Of a stretch of DNA of 64,000 nucleotides, positions 25,701 to 34,347 are shown in pieces. The DNA is taken from the NCBI RefSeq assembly GCF_009765975.1, contig NZ_LMUJ01000060.1:299207-363206 (forward strand), read 5' to 3'. The stretch comes from Acidisphaera sp. S103 (GTDB taxonomy: Bacteria > Pseudomonadota > Alphaproteobacteria > Acetobacterales > Acetobacteraceae). The translations under genes were made by a program, and so were the position numbers. The notes under the pieces are model-generated. The model was not told where the DNA came from. It saw only the letters and a program-made list of their open reading frames with translations, and ran no database searches. Positions within the stretch are counted from its first letter, which is position 1; every line of letters begins with the position of its first letter.

Positions 25701-26199
25701 GGCGTGATCGCGCTGGGCGATCGGCGTTTCGACACCTCAGGGCGACGAAGCGCCGATCATGCTGCGTGAATGCCACAAGTCAGCGTTACGTGGGAGATCA
25801 TACCCCCGCCAAGTGGACGATTCGTTGGCAGGACATGTCTTAAGAAGGAACGATCGATCCCATGCGGCGGGATTCGCCAAGCATCGGTGGAAGAACATGC
25901 CGGAATTGGTGATTGATAAAGCCGCGAAACTTGCGTCGCAAGGCAACCCCTCAGTCAAACGCGCGCTGCTTGCTATCCATTTTTATGATATTTCCTGCAT
26001 CCAGCGATTATTCATTATTTTTGGCGAAAATTGAGCACAACACTGAAATTAGATACAATCGAAAGTTCCGTCGCGCTATCGGCCGTGTCGATGCCGCTTT
26101 TGGGGATTCCTTTGATCTGGCGAGCGGGTCGGTTATAAGCTGTCGCCATCGTGACCAATTCGTTAACGACATAAAGCTAGAGGCAAGTTCAGGCACCGA
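25701..26199. other. Noncoding leader region upstream of pleD
   Basis: About 500 bases, becoming markedly A+T-rich from 25970 to 26070. Short open frames on both strands have no recognisable domain. The right part holds the candidate promoter at 26031-26059. The left half (25701-25970) shows nothing I can name. Confidence 0.5.
26031..26059 (+). promoter_or_regulatory. Candidate sigma-70 promoter of pleD
   Basis: TTGAGC (26031-26036) and TACAAT (26054-26059) are separated by exactly 17 bases in an A+T-rich stretch about 140 bases upstream of the pleD start codon. This is the best-looking promoter in the window by eye. Confidence 0.5.
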
Positions 26200-27573
26200 A
26201 TGACCGCGCGCATTCTGATCGTGGATGACATGCCTGCGAACACGCGCTTGCTCGAAGCAAAGCTCGCCGCCGAATATTATCAGGTCAGCTCCGCCCGTGA
26301 CGGGTTCGAAGCACTCGAGATCGCCCGTGATTGGCAGCCGGACCTGATCCTGCTGGACGTGATGATGCCCGGTATGGATGGTTATGAGTGCTGCCGTCAG
26401 TTGAAAGACGACGCTGTCACACTGCACATCCCGGTTGTTATGGTGACCGCACTCGGTGAACCCGGGGAGCGGCTGCGTGGCCTGGAATCGGGCGCCGACG
26501 ATTTCCTGACCAAGCCGGTTGACTACGACACGCTGATGGCGCGGGTGCGCAGCCTGGTGCGCCTTAAGCGTCTCCTCGACGAATGGCGTGCCCGCGGCGA
26601 TACCGCCCGGGCCCTCGGCTTGAGTACCGACCGGGTGCTGATCCCCTCGATCGCGGGCGCGCGGGCGCTGGTGGTCGATGATTGGGACCAAAGCGCACAA
26701 AGCATCCAGGACGCGTTGGCTGGTGACGGCGTGATTTCCGCCTATGCCCGCGGCTGTACCGAGGCGACCAGGATGACCGCCGCGGTCAATTTCGACCTTC
26801 TGGTCATAAACCTGTCGTTGGCGGACGAAGATCCGCTGAAACTGGTTTCGATGCTGCGAGCGTCCGACGCGACGCACGAAACACCCCTGCTGCTGGTCGG
26901 TGAGCCAGGCGAGAAAGATCGCATCCTGCGTGGGTTCGAACTTGGCGCGAACGACTGGCTGGTACAGCCCATCGACCCGCATGAGCTGCGGGCTCGCGCA
27001 CGAAACCAGGTTCGCCGGAAATTCTACCAGGACCGGTTGCGGTCGGATCTGGGCACGGCGCTTGAAATGGCGCTGACCGATCCGCTGACCGGCTTATACA
27101 ATCAGCGATATCTGCGGCGTCACCTCAGCAGCCTGATGGATAGTGGCCAGGGACGGCAACTGGCGGTTCTGATGGTGGACGTCGATCACTTCAAATCGGT
27201 GAACGACCGCTATGGCCATGCCTCGGGGGACCGGGCGCTGCGGCTGATCGCCGACTCGCTGCGGGTCAATACCAGGGTGTTCGATTCCGTGGCGCGCTAT
27301 GGCGGCGAGGAGTTTGTCGTCGTCATGCCAAGCACGGGTCCGGCCGAAGCCGCCGCCGCCGCGGAGCGTCTGAGGCTGGCAATCCAGGAGATCGAGTTCA
27401 ATGCGACGGCGGGTATGCGCATACCGTTGACCGTGAGCGTCGGCGTGGCATGCACCTCGATCACCGCCGCTTTGCCCGAGGTGCTGCTACAGGCCGCCGA
27501 CACCGCACTTTACGACGCGAAGCGGAATGGCCGGAACCGTGTCGAAATGGCCCGAATCGCCGAAGCTATTTGA
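26200..27573 (+). CDS. pleD: PleD-type response regulator diguanylate cyclase
   Basis: 457 residues in REC-REC-GGDEF order. The first receiver has the acidic pair Asp9/Asp10 and phospho-acceptor Asp53 in [13 protein letters not shown]. The second receiver (from about residue 155) is degenerate, with NLSL in place of the acceptor Asp motif, as expected for a dimerisation adaptor. The catalytic GGEEF lies at residues 368-372, and the allosteric inhibitory site RxxD (RVFD) at 359-362, the same numbering I recall for Caulobacter PleD. It makes cyclic di-GMP from GTP on phosphorylation and is feedback-inhibited. Its stop overlaps the end of convergent rpmG by 8 bases. Confidence 0.95.
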   Translation: MTARILIVDDMPANTRLLEAKLAAEYYQVSSARDGFEALEIARDWQPDLILLDVMMPGMDGYECCRQLKDDAVTLHIPVVMVTALGEPGERLRGLESGADDFLTKPVDYDTLMARVRSLVRLKRLLDEWRARGDTARALGLSTDRVLIPSIAGARALVVDDWDQSAQSIQDALAGDGVISAYARGCTEATRMTAAVNFDLLVINLSLADEDPLKLVSMLRASDATHETPLLLVGEPGEKDRILRGFELGANDWLVQPIDPHELRARARNQVRRKFYQDRLRSDLGTALEMALTDPLTGLYNQRYLRRHLSSLMDSGQGRQLAVLMVDVDHFKSVNDRYGHASGDRALRLIADSLRVNTRVFDSVARYGGEEFVVVMPSTGPAEAAAAAERLRLAIQEIEFNATAGMRIPLTVSVGVACTSITAALPEVLLQAADTALYDAKRNGRNRVEMARIAEAI

Positions 27574-27733
27574 TTTTGGCTTCCTTGAACGGGACGTGCT
27601 TCCGGACCACGGGATCGTACTTGTTCAGCTCCAGTTTGGTCGTCTGCGCGCGCGCATTCTTTTTCGTCACGTAAAAGAAGCCGGTATCCGCCGTGGATAC
27701 AAGTTTGATCTGAACGGTGTTCGACTTGGCCAT
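27566..27733 (-). CDS. rpmG: 50S ribosomal protein L33
   Basis: 55 residues from ATG 27733 ([22 protein letters not shown]), the usual length. [33 protein letters not shown] completes the family pattern. It is the zinc-free type, lacking the CxxC pairs. The longer frame start at 27760 adds nine residues not found in L33. It lies convergent to pleD with an 8-base overlap. Confidence 0.97.
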   Translation of the reverse strand: MAKSNTVQIKLVSTADTGFFYVTKKNARAQTTKLELNKYDPVVRKHVPFKEAKIK

Positions 27734-27846
27734 CAGCCTGATCCTTAAAAGGGCACTCACTTATATGGGCGCCGAAGAGGGGCGGGAAAATGCGCAACAA
27801 GACAGTCGCGGTCAAGCGTTTGCTGTGTTGCATCCTCGGCGGGCCG

Positions 27847-28779
27847 CTAAATCACCCGATTCAGCAGCGGATCGCCGGAGGCGACCCGACGGCAATTCTC
27901 TGCCGCAAGCAGAAAACTGCGATCGAACGTCCCGGTCGTCAGCCAGCCGACATGCGGCGTCACCACGACATTCGGCAGCAGCAGGACCGGGTCGCCGGCG
28001 GGCAGCGGTTCGGTCTCAAAAACATCCAGGCCAGCACCGGCGATCCGGCCGGACGACAAGGCGGCGACCAGCGCCGCCGGATCGACCAGGCCTCCGCGTC
28101 CGGTATTGATCAGAATGGCGCCGGGTTTCATGCGTCCCAGTGCCTCGGCATCAATCACATGTTCGGTTTCCGGCACCAGCGGCAGATGCAGGCTGACGAC
28201 GTCAGCCTCCACCAGAAGCTGATCCAGCGTCCGGTAGGCAGCGACCGGATCGTCCACCCGGGTGCGCGCCGTGTAGATCACCCGGCACCCCATCGCCGCC
28301 AGGATCGGCGCCAAAATCCGAGGGATCGCCCCGAACCCGACCAGCCCTACCGTCCGTCCGCCCAATTCACCAAGGCCGTCCTGCATGGCGACGTCCGTCC
28401 ACGTACCCGCCCGCAACCCCCGATCGAAGCTGGCGATGCGCCGCAGCACCGACAGCATCAAACCCAGCGCCAGCTCCGCGACAGCCCGAGCGTTGGTCCC
28501 GGGCAGGTTACAGACGGGAATCCCCCGTTGCTTCGCCGCCTCCAGGTCGATCGTGTTCACGCCCACCCCGATCTTCTGGATCAGCTTCAGCCCGGGAGCC
28601 GCCGCGATCATCTCGGCGGTGCAGCGTTGCAGCACGTGCCAGAGAACGTCGCAGTTCGGCAGCAACCGGAACAGCGCATCGGTATCGTCTTCCCGGCACA
28701 CCGACACATCAAGACCGGGCAGCCGAAACAGCCGGCCCGCCAGATCAGGTCCGGCGGAGGCGTGGAAGACGACCTTCAT
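27847..28779 (-). CDS. D-isomer-specific 2-hydroxyacid dehydrogenase
   Basis: 310 residues. The NAD(P)-binding domain carries GRTVGLVGFGAIPRILAP. The catalytic triad is visible as Arg in INTGRGGLVD, Glu in DVFETEPLP and His in VVTPHVGW. The family reduces 2-keto acids such as glyoxylate, hydroxypyruvate or phosphoglycerate-related substrates. Its ATG overlaps the stop of the enolase-like gene by four bases (ATGA), so it is the last gene of a three-gene operon with a kinase and an enolase paralogue. A hydroxypyruvate/glycerate role fits that company but is an inference. Confidence 0.92.
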   Translation of the reverse strand: MKVVFHASAGPDLAGRLFRLPGLDVSVCREDDTDALFRLLPNCDVLWHVLQRCTAEMIAAAPGLKLIQKIGVGVNTIDLEAAKQRGIPVCNLPGTNARAVAELALGLMLSVLRRIASFDRGLRAGTWTDVAMQDGLGELGGRTVGLVGFGAIPRILAPILAAMGCRVIYTARTRVDDPVAAYRTLDQLLVEADVVSLHLPLVPETEHVIDAEALGRMKPGAILINTGRGGLVDPAALVAALSSGRIAGAGLDVFETEPLPAGDPVLLLPNVVVTPHVGWLTTGTFDRSFLLAAENCRRVASGDPLLNRVI

Positions 28780-30065
28780 CCGGCGGATCGCCCCAACACC
28801 GACCCACCGGCAAACTTCGCCTTGCCGCCCAGCGCTTCCTCGATCCGCAGCATCTCATTCCACTTGGCCATGCGCTCGCCGCGCGTAAAACTGCCCACTT
28901 TCAACTGCCCGGCGGTCCAGCCGACGGCGAGGTGCGCGATCGTCACATCCTCCGTCTCCCCAGACCGGGCCGACACGATCATCGCATAGCCGCACTCCGC
29001 CGCCGCCCGCCTGGCATCGTACGTCTCGGTCAGGGTGCCGCGCTGGTTGGGCTTCAGTAGCACCGTGTTGGCCGCGCTCTTGGCCGCCGCATCGCGCACC
29101 CGGTCCGCATCGCTGACCAAAAAATCGTCGCCGACGATCTGCACCTTGCCACCGACCGCGCGCGAGAACGCGACGAACCCGTCCAAATCGTCTTCCGCCA
29201 GCGGGTCCTCGATCGACAGGATCGGATATCGCCCGATCCACCCGGTCAGCAGGTCTATCATGCCCTCGGTGCTCAGGTCCTTGCCATCCAGCGCCAGTTT
29301 GTAGCGGCCTTTCCCGCCGAATTCCGACGCCGCGATATCCAGCGCGATACCGACCTGCTCGCCCGGCCGGAATCCGGCTTTCTCGATCGCCGAGACCAGC
29401 GTGTCCAACGCCTGTTCGTTGCTGGAAAACGACGGCCACCAGCCACCCTCATCGGCGACCCCTGCCAGGCTGCCAGCCGCTTCCATCAGTTTGCCGGCGG
29501 CACGATAGACCTCGGCCGTCCAATCCAGCGCCTGGGCAAACGTCTCGGCCGCCGGGCACATGATCATGAAGTCCTGGATGTCGACCCGTCGGCCCGCATG
29601 CGCGCCGCCGCCGAAGATCTGGATCTGCGGCAACGGGATCAGCGTCGCGTCCACCCCGCCCAGATGGCGATACAGCGGTTCCCCGAGCGCCCCGGCCGCG
29701 GCGTGCGCAACCGCCATCGACACCGACAGCGTCGCATTCGCCCCGAGGCGGGTCTTGTTCCGCGTGCCATCCAGCTCGATCAGGCGCTCGTCCAGCGCTT
29801 CCTGGTCCGCCGCATCCATGCCGGCGACGGCCCGGGCGATGATCGTGTTCACGTTGCCCACGGCCTTGGTGACGTCGTAGCCGCCAAACGCCGTCCCGCC
29901 ATCGCGCAGATCGAGTGCCTCACCCGATCCCGTCGAGGCGCCGGCAGGCGCGATCGCCCGTCCCACCGCGCCGCCTTCCAGCAGCACGTCCGCCTCGACC
30001 GTCGGGCGTCCGCGGCTATCCCACACCCTGCGGGCATGCACGTAGGCGATCGTCGTATCGGTCAT
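28776..30065 (-). CDS. Divergent enolase paralogue (enolase superfamily)
   Basis: 429 residues aligning by eye along the whole of enolase: VWDSRGRPTVEADVLLEGG, APAGASTGSGEALDLRDG, and the metal ligands Asp in ALDIAASEF, Glu in SIEDPLAEDD and Asp in IVGDDFLV. Lys338 (LLKPNQRGTLTET) and Lys389 (QLKVGS) are kept, as is His156. Two conserved active-site positions differ: the SHRSGE histidine is Ala366 (SARSGETED), and the IQEFM glutamate is Asp165 (IQDFMI). The loop usually reading NGGxHA is IFGGGAHAGRR. It therefore probably acts on a PEP- or 2-phosphoglycerate-like substrate rather than as the housekeeping enolase. It overlaps both neighbours by four bases. Confidence 0.85.
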   Translation of the reverse strand: MTDTTIAYVHARRVWDSRGRPTVEADVLLEGGAVGRAIAPAGASTGSGEALDLRDGGTAFGGYDVTKAVGNVNTIIARAVAGMDAADQEALDERLIELDGTRNKTRLGANATLSVSMAVAHAAAGALGEPLYRHLGGVDATLIPLPQIQIFGGGAHAGRRVDIQDFMIMCPAAETFAQALDWTAEVYRAAGKLMEAAGSLAGVADEGGWWPSFSSNEQALDTLVSAIEKAGFRPGEQVGIALDIAASEFGGKGRYKLALDGKDLSTEGMIDLLTGWIGRYPILSIEDPLAEDDLDGFVAFSRAVGGKVQIVGDDFLVSDADRVRDAAAKSAANTVLLKPNQRGTLTETYDARRAAAECGYAMIVSARSGETEDVTIAHLAVGWTAGQLKVGSFTRGERMAKWNEMLRIEEALGGKAKFAGGSVLGRSAG

Positions 30066-31063
30066 GCGGCAATTTCCTCTTTCCAGGTTCGGGCTACATC
30101 GGCCAGCCGATCGGGCGGATCGGCCAACAGGCGGCGCGCGACCACACGCACCCTGTCACGGTCAGCCTCCCGCGTAATGTACTCGACCGGCGACTTCCCA
30201 TCCACCCGAGCCAAAAACAATGCCGGCAGCAGATGCGCTGTTCGGGTTTCCAGGGCAGCCGCCGGTTCCCACCCGACGAGCGGCAGGTACGTCACCGTCA
30301 TTGCCCGAAAACTGTCCAACAGGCCCCCCCGAACGGCCGGCACCCAAACGCACTTCAGCATCAGATGGTTCAGGCAAAACGCCAGGTCGAACGCCGGATC
30401 ACCCCACCACGCGCATTCGGCATCAAGGAACACGGGACCATCCGGCCCGCACAGAATGTTCTTCGGGCTGACATCGCCATGCACCAACGCGCGCTTGTTG
30501 CGCTGAGTCGTCTCGATCAGCCGTTGCATCCGGTCCGCCAGGTCGGGGTGCGCCCGCCCGGTCTGCGTCAGATACGGTTCCAACCTGATGTCGTGGAAAA
30601 TCCCATCGGTCGGAAACGCCGCCGCCAACGACGGATCCACCGCCGTCGCCGCATGGATCCGCCCCAGTGTACGGGCGACCGAGGCCGCGAAGCCGACGTC
30701 CACCACGCCGTCCCGCAACTGCGCTTTCCAAAGCGGATATCGCTCCGCCGGCAGATATTCCATCGCCAGCGTGCCCGTCACCTCATCCTGCCCCAACAGT
30801 GTGGGTGAGGCACCTGGCACCACCGCGTTGGCAACCCGCATCCAGCGCGCCTCGTAGAGGTTGCGTTCCACCGGCGCCTGCCAGTCGGCGTTGACCCGCA
30901 GCTTCGCCAGCGCCCGCTTGATGCAAATTGGCCCGCCTGGCAGGTCGATCCGCCAGATGTCGGACGACACGCCACCGGTCAGCGGTTGCCCGCGCGGATC
31001 AGCACCTTTCAGCAGGTGCATCCGATCCAGCGCGTCGATGATGTCCTTGGGTGGCGTTTCCAT
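30062..31063 (-). CDS. Aminoglycoside phosphotransferase-fold small-molecule kinase
   Basis: 333 residues from ATG 31063 (METPPKDIIDALDRMHLLKG); the frame stays open upstream to 31237 but that extension looks noncoding. The kinase features are GGVSSDIWRIDLPGGPICIKRAL for nucleotide binding, Brenner motif HGDVSPKNIL and the metal-binding LDAECAWWGDPAFDLAF. The family phosphorylates hydroxyl groups of antibiotics, choline, thio-sugars or organic acids. Here it heads an operon with an enolase paralogue and a 2-hydroxyacid dehydrogenase, so a hydroxy-acid or polyol substrate is more likely than an antibiotic (inference). The stop overlaps the enolase-like start by four bases. Confidence 0.82.
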   Translation of the reverse strand: METPPKDIIDALDRMHLLKGADPRGQPLTGGVSSDIWRIDLPGGPICIKRALAKLRVNADWQAPVERNLYEARWMRVANAVVPGASPTLLGQDEVTGTLAMEYLPAERYPLWKAQLRDGVVDVGFAASVARTLGRIHAATAVDPSLAAAFPTDGIFHDIRLEPYLTQTGRAHPDLADRMQRLIETTQRNKRALVHGDVSPKNILCGPDGPVFLDAECAWWGDPAFDLAFCLNHLMLKCVWVPAVRGGLLDSFRAMTVTYLPLVGWEPAAALETRTAHLLPALFLARVDGKSPVEYITREADRDRVRVVARRLLADPPDRLADVARTWKEEIAA

Positions 31064-31221
31064 CTCGGGATACAGATTACCGCGCTTGTCGAAGTCGCGA
31101 AACCAGCATGCTCCTTGTATCAAAACCCGGTTGGTCCAGCTACATGGAACCCCATAAGCGCCTAAGCATGACGGGACGATAGACGATTTCGGCACGAGGG
31201 TTCGCGGCTGGACGACTGCAG

Positions 31222-32007
31222 GTGGTGCCATTGGCATCGCCCCGCCGGCGCTTTCTGTCGATTGCGGTCTTGCTGTCTGTCGGCCTTCATCTCGTGGCCG
31301 CGCTTCTTATTGTATTCCTGCCGCGCGTGTTGCCGCGAGAAGCGGCGCCAACGGAACGGGGCACCGTCGAACTGGTGATGGTGAAGCGAGAAGGCGTCGG
31401 CGCCAGCGTTGCGGGCTCGCCGATCGATCGCCAGCCGACGCCCGTAGAGAAAGCGGAGACGCCGAAGACCGAGGCACCGAAAGCGGAACCGCAAACGGTC
31501 GCGACACCGGCACCAAAGGTCACTCCGGCGCTGCCGGTCACCGAGCATGGTAACGAAACGGTACCTCCACCGGCCAAACAGCCGCCATCACAGCCAGCCA
31601 AGGTAGACCCCCGCCCCACCCCGAAACCGATCGAGGCGCAACCGACGCCACCACCACCGCAGGAAGCGCCCGTCTTCGACCTCACGAGCACCGAAAGCGG
31701 AACTGACCCGCTCGCGATGGGCCTGGGCATTCTGCCGGCCTCGCCTGATGACAGGTTCCAGAACAGGCCGCCGACCTACCCGATCGAAGCACAACTGCAC
31801 AACGAGCACGGTTCGGTGGTCGTCGTAATCCACGTGTCGGAAAATGGCTTCGCCACCGGTGTCGATGTGCAGCAAAGCTCGGGGGTGGACCAACTGGATC
31901 AGGCCGCCGTCGCCGCGGTCCGCAAATGGCACTTCCACCCGGCGATGAAGGACGGGCACGCCGTCCCGTTCGATTTTCCGTTCGAGTTCATTTTCGAACC
32001 CCGTTAA
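31222..32007 (+). CDS. TonB-like energy-transducing protein
   Basis: 261 residues from a GTG start at 31222 (GTG 31225 or TTG 31231 are possible). One membrane helix near residues 11-33 (LSIAVLLSVGLHLVAALLIVFLP) is followed by a Pro/Lys/Glu-rich periplasm-spanning linker (about 60-155). The C-terminal TonB fold includes NRPPTYPIEAQLHNEHGSVVV, the SGVDQLDQAAVAAVRKWHFHPA segment and VPFDFPFEF. It would couple the proton motive force to an outer-membrane transporter; no ExbB/ExbD or receptor gene lies in the window. Confidence 0.87.
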   Translation: MVPLASPRRRFLSIAVLLSVGLHLVAALLIVFLPRVLPREAAPTERGTVELVMVKREGVGASVAGSPIDRQPTPVEKAETPKTEAPKAEPQTVATPAPKVTPALPVTEHGNETVPPPAKQPPSQPAKVDPRPTPKPIEAQPTPPPPQEAPVFDLTSTESGTDPLAMGLGILPASPDDRFQNRPPTYPIEAQLHNEHGSVVVVIHVSENGFATGVDVQQSSGVDQLDQAAVAAVRKWHFHPAMKDGHAVPFDFPFEFIFEPR

Positions 32008-32018
32008 GGAGTCGTCTC

Positions 32019-32573
32019 ATGGTGCGTATCGATCGGGTGGTGACCAAGGGTGGCGACAAAGGCGAGACATCCCTGGGTGACGGCACCCGAATCTCTAAAG
32101 CCGATCCGCGGATCGAGGCGATGGGTGCCGTCGATGAGGCCAACGCCACCATCGGGGTATTGCGCATCCATACGCGATCCCGGGCGATCGAAGACACGAT
32201 GCTGGCCCGGGTGCAAAACGATCTGTTCGATGTCGGCGCCGATCTGTGTGTGCCCGGACTCGATGAAGACCGGCTACGCGTCACCGACGCCGCCGTGACG
32301 CGCCTGGAAGCCGAGGTCGAGCAAATGAACGTGACCCTGCCGGCGTTGAAAAGCTTCATCCTGCCCGGCGGTACCGATGCGGCCGCCTTCGCCCACATGG
32401 CACGCGTCGCCGTCCGCAGGGCGGAGCGAACGGTGGTGGCGGTCACCGGCGTCAATCCGACAGTCCAGCGCTATCTGAATCGACTGTCCGACCATCTTTT
32501 CGTTCTCGCCCGCGTACTCAACGAAAATGCCGCCACCGACGTGTTGTGGGTGCCAGGCGCCAACCGGCTGTGA
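32019..32573 (+). CDS. PduO-type cob(I)alamin adenosyltransferase
   Basis: 184 residues from ATG 32019, with AAGGAG seven to ten bases upstream. The nucleotide-binding N terminus reads VVTKGGDKGETSLGDGTRISK, followed by GAVDEANATIGVLR, NDLFDVGADLC and the active-site helix RVAVRRAERTVVAV. The enzyme transfers the adenosyl group of ATP to cob(I)alamin, making coenzyme B12 in the cytoplasm. It begins 11 bases after the TonB-like stop, so the two are probably cotranscribed. That would fit B12 uptake and activation, though the link is inferred. Confidence 0.93.
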   Translation: MVRIDRVVTKGGDKGETSLGDGTRISKADPRIEAMGAVDEANATIGVLRIHTRSRAIEDTMLARVQNDLFDVGADLCVPGLDEDRLRVTDAAVTRLEAEVEQMNVTLPALKSFILPGGTDAAAFAHMARVAVRRAERTVVAVTGVNPTVQRYLNRLSDHLFVLARVLNENAATDVLWVPGANRL

Positions 32574-32652
32574 CGGTGCCACTCTTGACAGCCCCCTTAA
32601 GCCGGTTTCGCATCCGCTCTTTCGATCTGGCCTTCGATCTGGGACATTGTCC

Positions 32653-33108
32653 GTGCCGCAGCTTTCGCTTCACACGCCGGTGGGAGACATCACCGTCTTC
32701 GAGGAAGACGGAGCGATCGTCTCGCTGGATTGGGGCTGGGTGCCGGATCAGGCATCTTCGCCGGTCCTCGATCGGGCACGATCGCAGCTCCATGCGTATT
32801 TCGATGGCGATCTCAAGGAATTCGACCTGCCGCTGGCACCCGCCGGTACAGCCTACCGTCGCGGAGTCTGGCAGGCGCTTTGCGGCATTCCCTATGGCGA
32901 GACATGCAGCTACCAGGATATCGCCGCGAAAGCGGGCGGCAGCGCACGATCCGTCGGGCAGGCCAACGGCCACAATCCGATCCCTCTGATCATACCCTGT
33001 CATCGGGTTGTTGCGGCCACACACATTGGCGGCTACTCCGGCGGTGACGGATTGCCAACCAAGCGCTGGCTGCTGGCCTTGGAAAATCCACATCGCACTT
33101 TGCTCTGA
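32653..33108 (+). CDS. ogt: Methylated-DNA--[protein]-cysteine S-methyltransferase
   Basis: 151 residues from GTG 32653 (VPQLSLHTPVGDITVFEEDG); no ATG suits the N terminus and GGGAC lies upstream. The active-site motif PCHRVV holds acceptor Cys116, preceded by the VWQALCGIPYGETCSYQDIA helix-turn-helix region and ARSVGQANGHNPIPLIIPCH, followed by GGYSGGDGLPTKRWLLALE. It repairs O6-alkylguanine by irreversible transfer to cysteine. It follows the adenosyltransferase by 79 bases on the same strand. Confidence 0.94.
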   Translation: MPQLSLHTPVGDITVFEEDGAIVSLDWGWVPDQASSPVLDRARSQLHAYFDGDLKEFDLPLAPAGTAYRRGVWQALCGIPYGETCSYQDIAAKAGGSARSVGQANGHNPIPLIIPCHRVVAATHIGGYSGGDGLPTKRWLLALENPHRTLL

Positions 33109-33133
33109 ACCACTCGCCGCATAGGGACACGAT

Positions 33134-34105
33134 ATGACAAAGGCAATCCGCATACACGCCAACGGCGGCCCGGAGGTCATGGTATGGGAAGACGTCCCGA
33201 CTCCCGAACCCGGCCCCGGCGAGGCGCTGATCAAGCACGAGGCAATCGGCCTTAATTTCATCGACGTGTATTTTCGCTCAGGCTTGTACAAAGCACCGAA
33301 CCTGCCGCTGGTCATCGGCCAGGAAGGCGCCGGCACGGTGTTGGCCGTCGGTGCCAACGTCACCAACGTCGCCGTCGGCGACCGTGTGGCGTATGCTGGT
33401 CCATTGGGCGGATACGCAACGGAGCGAGCGATTCCCGCCGATCGCCTGGTCAAGCTGCCCGCCAACATCGACTTCAAGACGGGTGCCGCGATGATGCTGC
33501 AGGGCATGACTGCGCAATATCTGCTGCGCCGCACCCATGCGGTGAAATCCGGCGATACGATCGTCGTGCATGCGGCGGCCGGCGGTGTCGGGCTGATCAT
33601 GTGCCAATGGGCAAAGCACCTCGGCGTCACCGTGATCGGGGTCGTCTCCAATGAGGAGAAGGCGGCACTGGCCCGCGCGAACGGTGCCGCGCACACGGTT
33701 ATCGGGCATGCGACGCTGGTTTCCGAGGTCAAGCGGATCACCGGGGGGGCGATGGTGCCCGTGGTCTATGACAGTGTGGGCAAGGACACATTCCTGGCCA
33801 GCATCGACTGCCTGGCGCCGCTGGGTTTGATGGCCAGCTATGGTAGCGCCTCGGGACCGGTACCGCCTGTCGATCTGGGATTGCTGGCCGCCAAAGGCAG
33901 CCTGTTCCTGACAAGGCCGACCTTGGTGACCTACACGGCGAAACGGAGCGATCTGGAGAGCGTAGCCGCCGACCTGTTCGATGTGGTCGGCAGCGGCGCG
34001 GTGAAAATCCGGGTCAATCAGACGTTCGCCCTGAAAGACGCCGGCGCGGCGCACACCGCGCTGGAGACCCGGAAGACGACCGGTAGCACGGTGCTGCTGC
34101 CGTAA
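33134..34105 (+). CDS. qor: NADPH:quinone oxidoreductase (zeta-crystallin type)
   Basis: 323 residues. MDR-family fold without the catalytic-zinc residues: MTKAIRIHANGGPEVMVWEDV, GLNFIDVYFRSGLYKAPNLPLVIGQEGAGTV, the nucleotide-binding HAAAGGVGLIMCQWAKHLG and a C-terminal KIRVNQTFALKDAGAAHTALETRKTTGSTVLLP. The order and length match quinone oxidoreductase, which reduces quinones by one electron with NADPH. An AGGGA ribosome-binding site lies before the ATG, and the gene is 25 bases after ogt. Confidence 0.94.
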   Translation: MTKAIRIHANGGPEVMVWEDVPTPEPGPGEALIKHEAIGLNFIDVYFRSGLYKAPNLPLVIGQEGAGTVLAVGANVTNVAVGDRVAYAGPLGGYATERAIPADRLVKLPANIDFKTGAAMMLQGMTAQYLLRRTHAVKSGDTIVVHAAAGGVGLIMCQWAKHLGVTVIGVVSNEEKAALARANGAAHTVIGHATLVSEVKRITGGAMVPVVYDSVGKDTFLASIDCLAPLGLMASYGSASGPVPPVDLGLLAAKGSLFLTRPTLVTYTAKRSDLESVAADLFDVVGSGAVKIRVNQTFALKDAGAAHTALETRKTTGSTVLLP

Positions 34106-34128
34106 GGCGATGCCCAAGGACGACCGCG

Positions 34129-34347
34129 TCAGATCGTGTCGTTCCAGTCCGGGTGTAACGTTTCACCCTTGATATTAAGGGTCGCGACCTCTACGCCGCC
34201 GACCCTGATGTCCGTCCGATAGCCGCGTGCATCAGGCTCGCGTGACACCGTCAGGTCGGCGTCCAACGACGGCTGGACAAGCGGCCCGCCGGCCCACAGG
34301 CTCTGACCTTCGGTGACCAGGGGGAACGGGATTATGACCACACGCAT
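34129..34347 (-). CDS. Small conserved-looking protein antisense to the dapB start
   Basis: A 72-codon frame from ATG 34347 (ATG 34353 or GTG 34341 are alternatives) whose product has a natural composition, ending GGVEVATLNIKGETLHPDWNDTI. It fills the 228-base gap between qor and dapB on the opposite strand and overlaps the first 14 bases of dapB. I do not recognise the family. The lack of a strong ribosome-binding site keeps confidence low, but its amino-acid pattern is unlike the Arg/Pro-rich shadow frames around it. Confidence 0.4.
   Translation of the reverse strand: MRVVIIPFPLVTEGQSLWAGGPLVQPSLDADLTVSREPDARGYRTDIRVGGVEVATLNIKGETLHPDWNDTI

Noticed and set aside
25759-26034. 91-codon plus-strand frame upstream of pleD
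   Set aside because: It lies across the A+T-rich promoter region, has no domain and no ribosome-binding site.
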